Shown piece by piece: positions 62,526 through 64,000 of a stretch of DNA of 64,000 nt (positions are counted from its first letter, which is position 1; each line of letters begins with the position of its first letter). The translations under genes and the position numbers were made by a program. The notes beneath the pieces were generated by a model. It had not been told where the DNA came from, searched no databases, and worked only from the letters and a program-made list of their open reading frames with translations. Source of the stretch: JACVRM01 sp963809765 (GTDB lineage Bacteria; Actinomycetota; Thermoleophilia; Gaiellales; Gaiellaceae); assembly GCA_963809765.1 (NCBI GenBank), contig CAWEKT010000003.1, positions 124,001 to 188,000 on the forward strand. The letters are read 5' to 3'.

Positions 62526-62885
62526 GTGCCCATCTTGCCGCTGCCCGACCGTTACCGCGTGAAACGGCCGGTGACCCGGCGACGCGTGGTCGCGATGCTG
62601 ATCGGCGTGGCAGTGGTCGTGGGGGCCGCGCTGCTCTTGCAAGGCCAGGACACCTCTGAGTCCTCGTTTCCGGTGCTGTCCGCCACGCCCCGTTCGCCGC
62701 TCGAGGCACGGCTATTGGACGGCACGTTCGGGATGTGCGCTGACGGCCCCGACGTCGGCGGGTGCGCCGACTTCGAGGCGACGGCCGCGGCGTGCGCTGC
62801 ACGAAGCGTCACGATCGACGGCCGCCGTTGGCACCGCTGCCGCGTGCGCTACGCGGCGGACCCACCCACGGGACCCGCCTCGTGA
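62526..62885 (+). CDS. Single-pass membrane hypothetical protein
   Basis: This is a 119-aa protein from GTG 62526. A basic N-terminus (RYRVKRPVTRRR) is followed by one helix (VVAMLIGVAVVVGAALLL), then a small extracytoplasmic domain with four cysteines (MCADGPDVGGCADFEATAAACAA, later HRC) that could form disulfides. No family is recognised. It is divergent from the cupin gene. Confidence 0.6.
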   Translation: MPILPLPDRYRVKRPVTRRRVVAMLIGVAVVVGAALLLQGQDTSESSFPVLSATPRSPLEARLLDGTFGMCADGPDVGGCADFEATAAACAARSVTIDGRRWHRCRVRYAADPPTGPAS

Positions 62886-63060
62886 GCCAGTCCAGACGGT
62901 GTGCGCAGCGCTAAGACCAGGCGGTGGCTACGCACCCCGACCGTTGCCGGACTGTCTGCCAGCCTGACTCGTGCGATTGGAGGCGAGCGGCCGTGGCAAG
63001 AGCTCCACGGCCGGCACCCGCAGCGCCAACAGCCCTCAGCTCTCAGCCCAAGGGGGTAGC

Positions 63061-63086
63061 TCGAAGGGGGATCGATCCCCCTTCGA
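63061..63086. repeat. 26-bp perfect palindrome related to the GGGGGA hairpin family
   Basis: TCGAAGGGGGAT-CG-ATCCCCCTTCGA is a perfect palindrome. On the minus strand it is followed by GCTACCCCCTT, the same tail as the element at 36835. The surrounding gap (62886-63154, 269 bp) has no other supported feature. Confidence 0.6.
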
Positions 63087-63154
63087 AAGAGCGAAGCCCC
63101 GGCGCGCCGCGGCCGCGGGTTTAGCGGCCGTGGCAGAAGCGCCGCGGCGAGCGG

Positions 63155-63649
63155 TTACGCCGCGCGCGCGGTCTCGAGGTGCTGGTGCGAGGGGCAGTAG
63201 TCGCGCTCGGGGAGCGGCGTGCGCTGGCAGGGCTTGCCCTTGCGCGTCGTCGCCCGGCAGCGCGGCACTCCGCCGTCGAACGCCCCCGCCTCGATCTGCT
63301 CCTCGACGAAGGCGACGGCCGCGTTGATTCCCTCACACACCGTCCAGGCCACCTGGGCCTGCGCGGTGATCGGGAAGTAGCGACGAATGTCCTGGAAAAG
63401 CGAACGATCCGGCCGCGAGAAGTACTGCGGGTCGCGGGCCAGCCTGCCCAGCGTGTGCTCACACTCCCAGAGCACCGCGCGCCGGTACTCCAGGCGCACC
63501 TCGTCGGAAACGTACGGGTCGATCAGGTCTCGAATCGAGCGATAAATCGCTCGAGAGTACTGATACATACATGCCTGAATTTGCTCGATCCGCGCGTCAG
63601 TCTCTTCGCGCTCGTCCAGCAATTCTCTGGTCGCAAAGCTTGTGCTCAT
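63155..63649 (-). CDS. Hypothetical protein with C-terminal CxxH-type zinc finger
   Basis: This is a 164-aa protein. The first ~125 residues are helical (QACMYQYSRAIYRSIRDLID, VLWECEHTLGRLARDPQYFS). The end has the small cysteine/histidine motif RCRATTRKGKPCQRTPLPER followed by DYCPSH, resembling the DUF5763-type RCxAxTxxGxxC...YCxxH finger seen in many bacterial and phage proteins. The role is unknown. A good promoter candidate lies 37-66 bp upstream. Confidence 0.7.
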   Translation of the reverse strand: MSTSFATRELLDEREETDARIEQIQACMYQYSRAIYRSIRDLIDPYVSDEVRLEYRRAVLWECEHTLGRLARDPQYFSRPDRSLFQDIRRYFPITAQAQVAWTVCEGINAAVAFVEEQIEAGAFDGGVPRCRATTRKGKPCQRTPLPERDYCPSHQHLETARAA

Positions 63650-63685
63650 GCGGTCTTTCGCTGACTCGGGGTCGCCAGCTCTGCC

Positions 63686-63715
63686 AGTGTAACGGTTTTC
63701 ACCACGTTGTCACAA
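63686..63715 (-). promoter_or_regulatory. Sigma-70-like promoter for the zinc-finger gene
   Basis: On the minus strand TTGTGA (63715-63710) and TACACT (63691-63686) are separated by 18 bp, in a locally AT-richer stretch just upstream of ATG 63649. Each hexamer matches the consensus at four of six positions. Confidence 0.45.
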
Positions 63716-63853
63716 ACTCGGCCGCTTGGTTGCCTGAGAAGAGAACCGGGAGACTTCTCGGGCATCCGGTCTGGTGAACGCCGACGCGAGTGAATACCGC
63801 ACCTGCGGCCGGATTGCAAGCAGTCGGCCGGAATCAGATTGAATAGGCGCGAC

Positions 63854-64000
63854 ATGTCCCACGACACCGACAAGCTCATCCGGCAACTCTCGCTCGTCGC
63901 CTTCCTGATGGCCGAGCGCCGTCCCCTGACGGCGCGCGATGTCAAGCAGAACGTCGAGGGGTACTCCGAGATGTCGGACGAGGCGTTCGCGCGGCGCTTC
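63854..64000 (+). CDS. WYL/PafB-PafC-like regulator, N-terminal fragment
   Basis: 49 codons are visible before the window ends. SHDTDKLIRQLSLVAFLMAE, RRPLTARDVKQNVEGYSEMS and DEAFARRF match the winged-helix N-terminus of WYL-domain regulators (PafB/PafC type), where the next residues are usually a DR-containing recognition helix. In actinobacteria such proteins control DNA-damage genes, but the WYL domain itself is out of view. The start ATG 63854 follows an AT-richer intergenic region shared with the divergent gene. Confidence 0.75.
   Translation, partial: MSHDTDKLIRQLSLVAFLMAERRPLTARDVKQNVEGYSEMSDEAFARRF

Overview
This is a 64-kb, very GC-rich bacterial chromosome segment. The peptidoglycan genes are of the meso-diaminopimelate type, there is a FtsQ/FtsW/FtsI/FtsZ division set without ftsA, GTG starts are common, and there are Rv1900c-like hydrolase-cyclases. 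Together these suggest an actinobacterium, probably a deep-branching one such as Thermoleophilia. That placement is inference from gene content; no rRNA is present.

Layout. 0.15-4.4 kb: tRNA-Glu(CUC), an RHH/Clp-N fusion protein, a receiver-metallopeptidase fusion and gltX. 4.5-10.5 kb: nfo, a Cys-rich protein, a HAD hydrolase, a Ca2+/H+ exchanger, a threonine aldolase and rlmN. 10.5-15.6 kb (minus strand): a glycine cleavage block gcvT-gcvH-gcvPA-gcvPB followed by a Lon-N-like gene. 15.8-30.8 kb (minus strand): a full dcw cluster mraZ-rsmH-ftsL-ftsI-murE-murF-mraY-murD-ftsW-murG-murC-murB-ftsQ-ftsZ, headed by three MraZ-type boxes at exact 10-bp spacing. 30.9-41.5 kb: accessory genes, including an ECF sigma factor coupled to ogt, a response regulator with a degenerate receiver, a divergent aldo/keto reductase-ArsR pair and a UbiB kinase. 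41-47 kb (minus strand): queA-tgt-yajC-secDF plus a phasin-like gene. 47-52 kb: a PhoB-type two-component system and a cation/proton antiporter. 52-60.5 kb: acyl-CoA genes (3-hydroxyacyl-CoA dehydrogenase, thiolase), three tandem alpha/beta-hydrolase-adenylate cyclases and an aldehyde dehydrogenase. 60.5-64 kb: zinc-ribbon/SPOR proteins, a cupin, and the start of a WYL-type regulator.

Data quality matters here. More than 30 positions break otherwise normal genes, including the essential ftsZ, murB, murC, murD, murG, ftsI, rsmH and secDF. Every case I could resolve is cured by removing one base, on both strands. This looks like insertion-type sequencing error, so I annotate these loci as genes and give the rough breakpoints.

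Between genes there are several unexplained structured repeats: two copies of a ~166-bp two-hairpin element with two hairpin-only relatives, two copies of a ~145-bp element with paired GCCTGGCCCC tails, one REP-like element, and a 19-bp inverted repeat spanning two convergent stop codons. I found no CRISPR array, prophage, transposase or clear defence system. The most unusual items are the receiver-metallopeptidase fusion, the RHH-ClpN fusion, the cyclase triplet and the repeat families.
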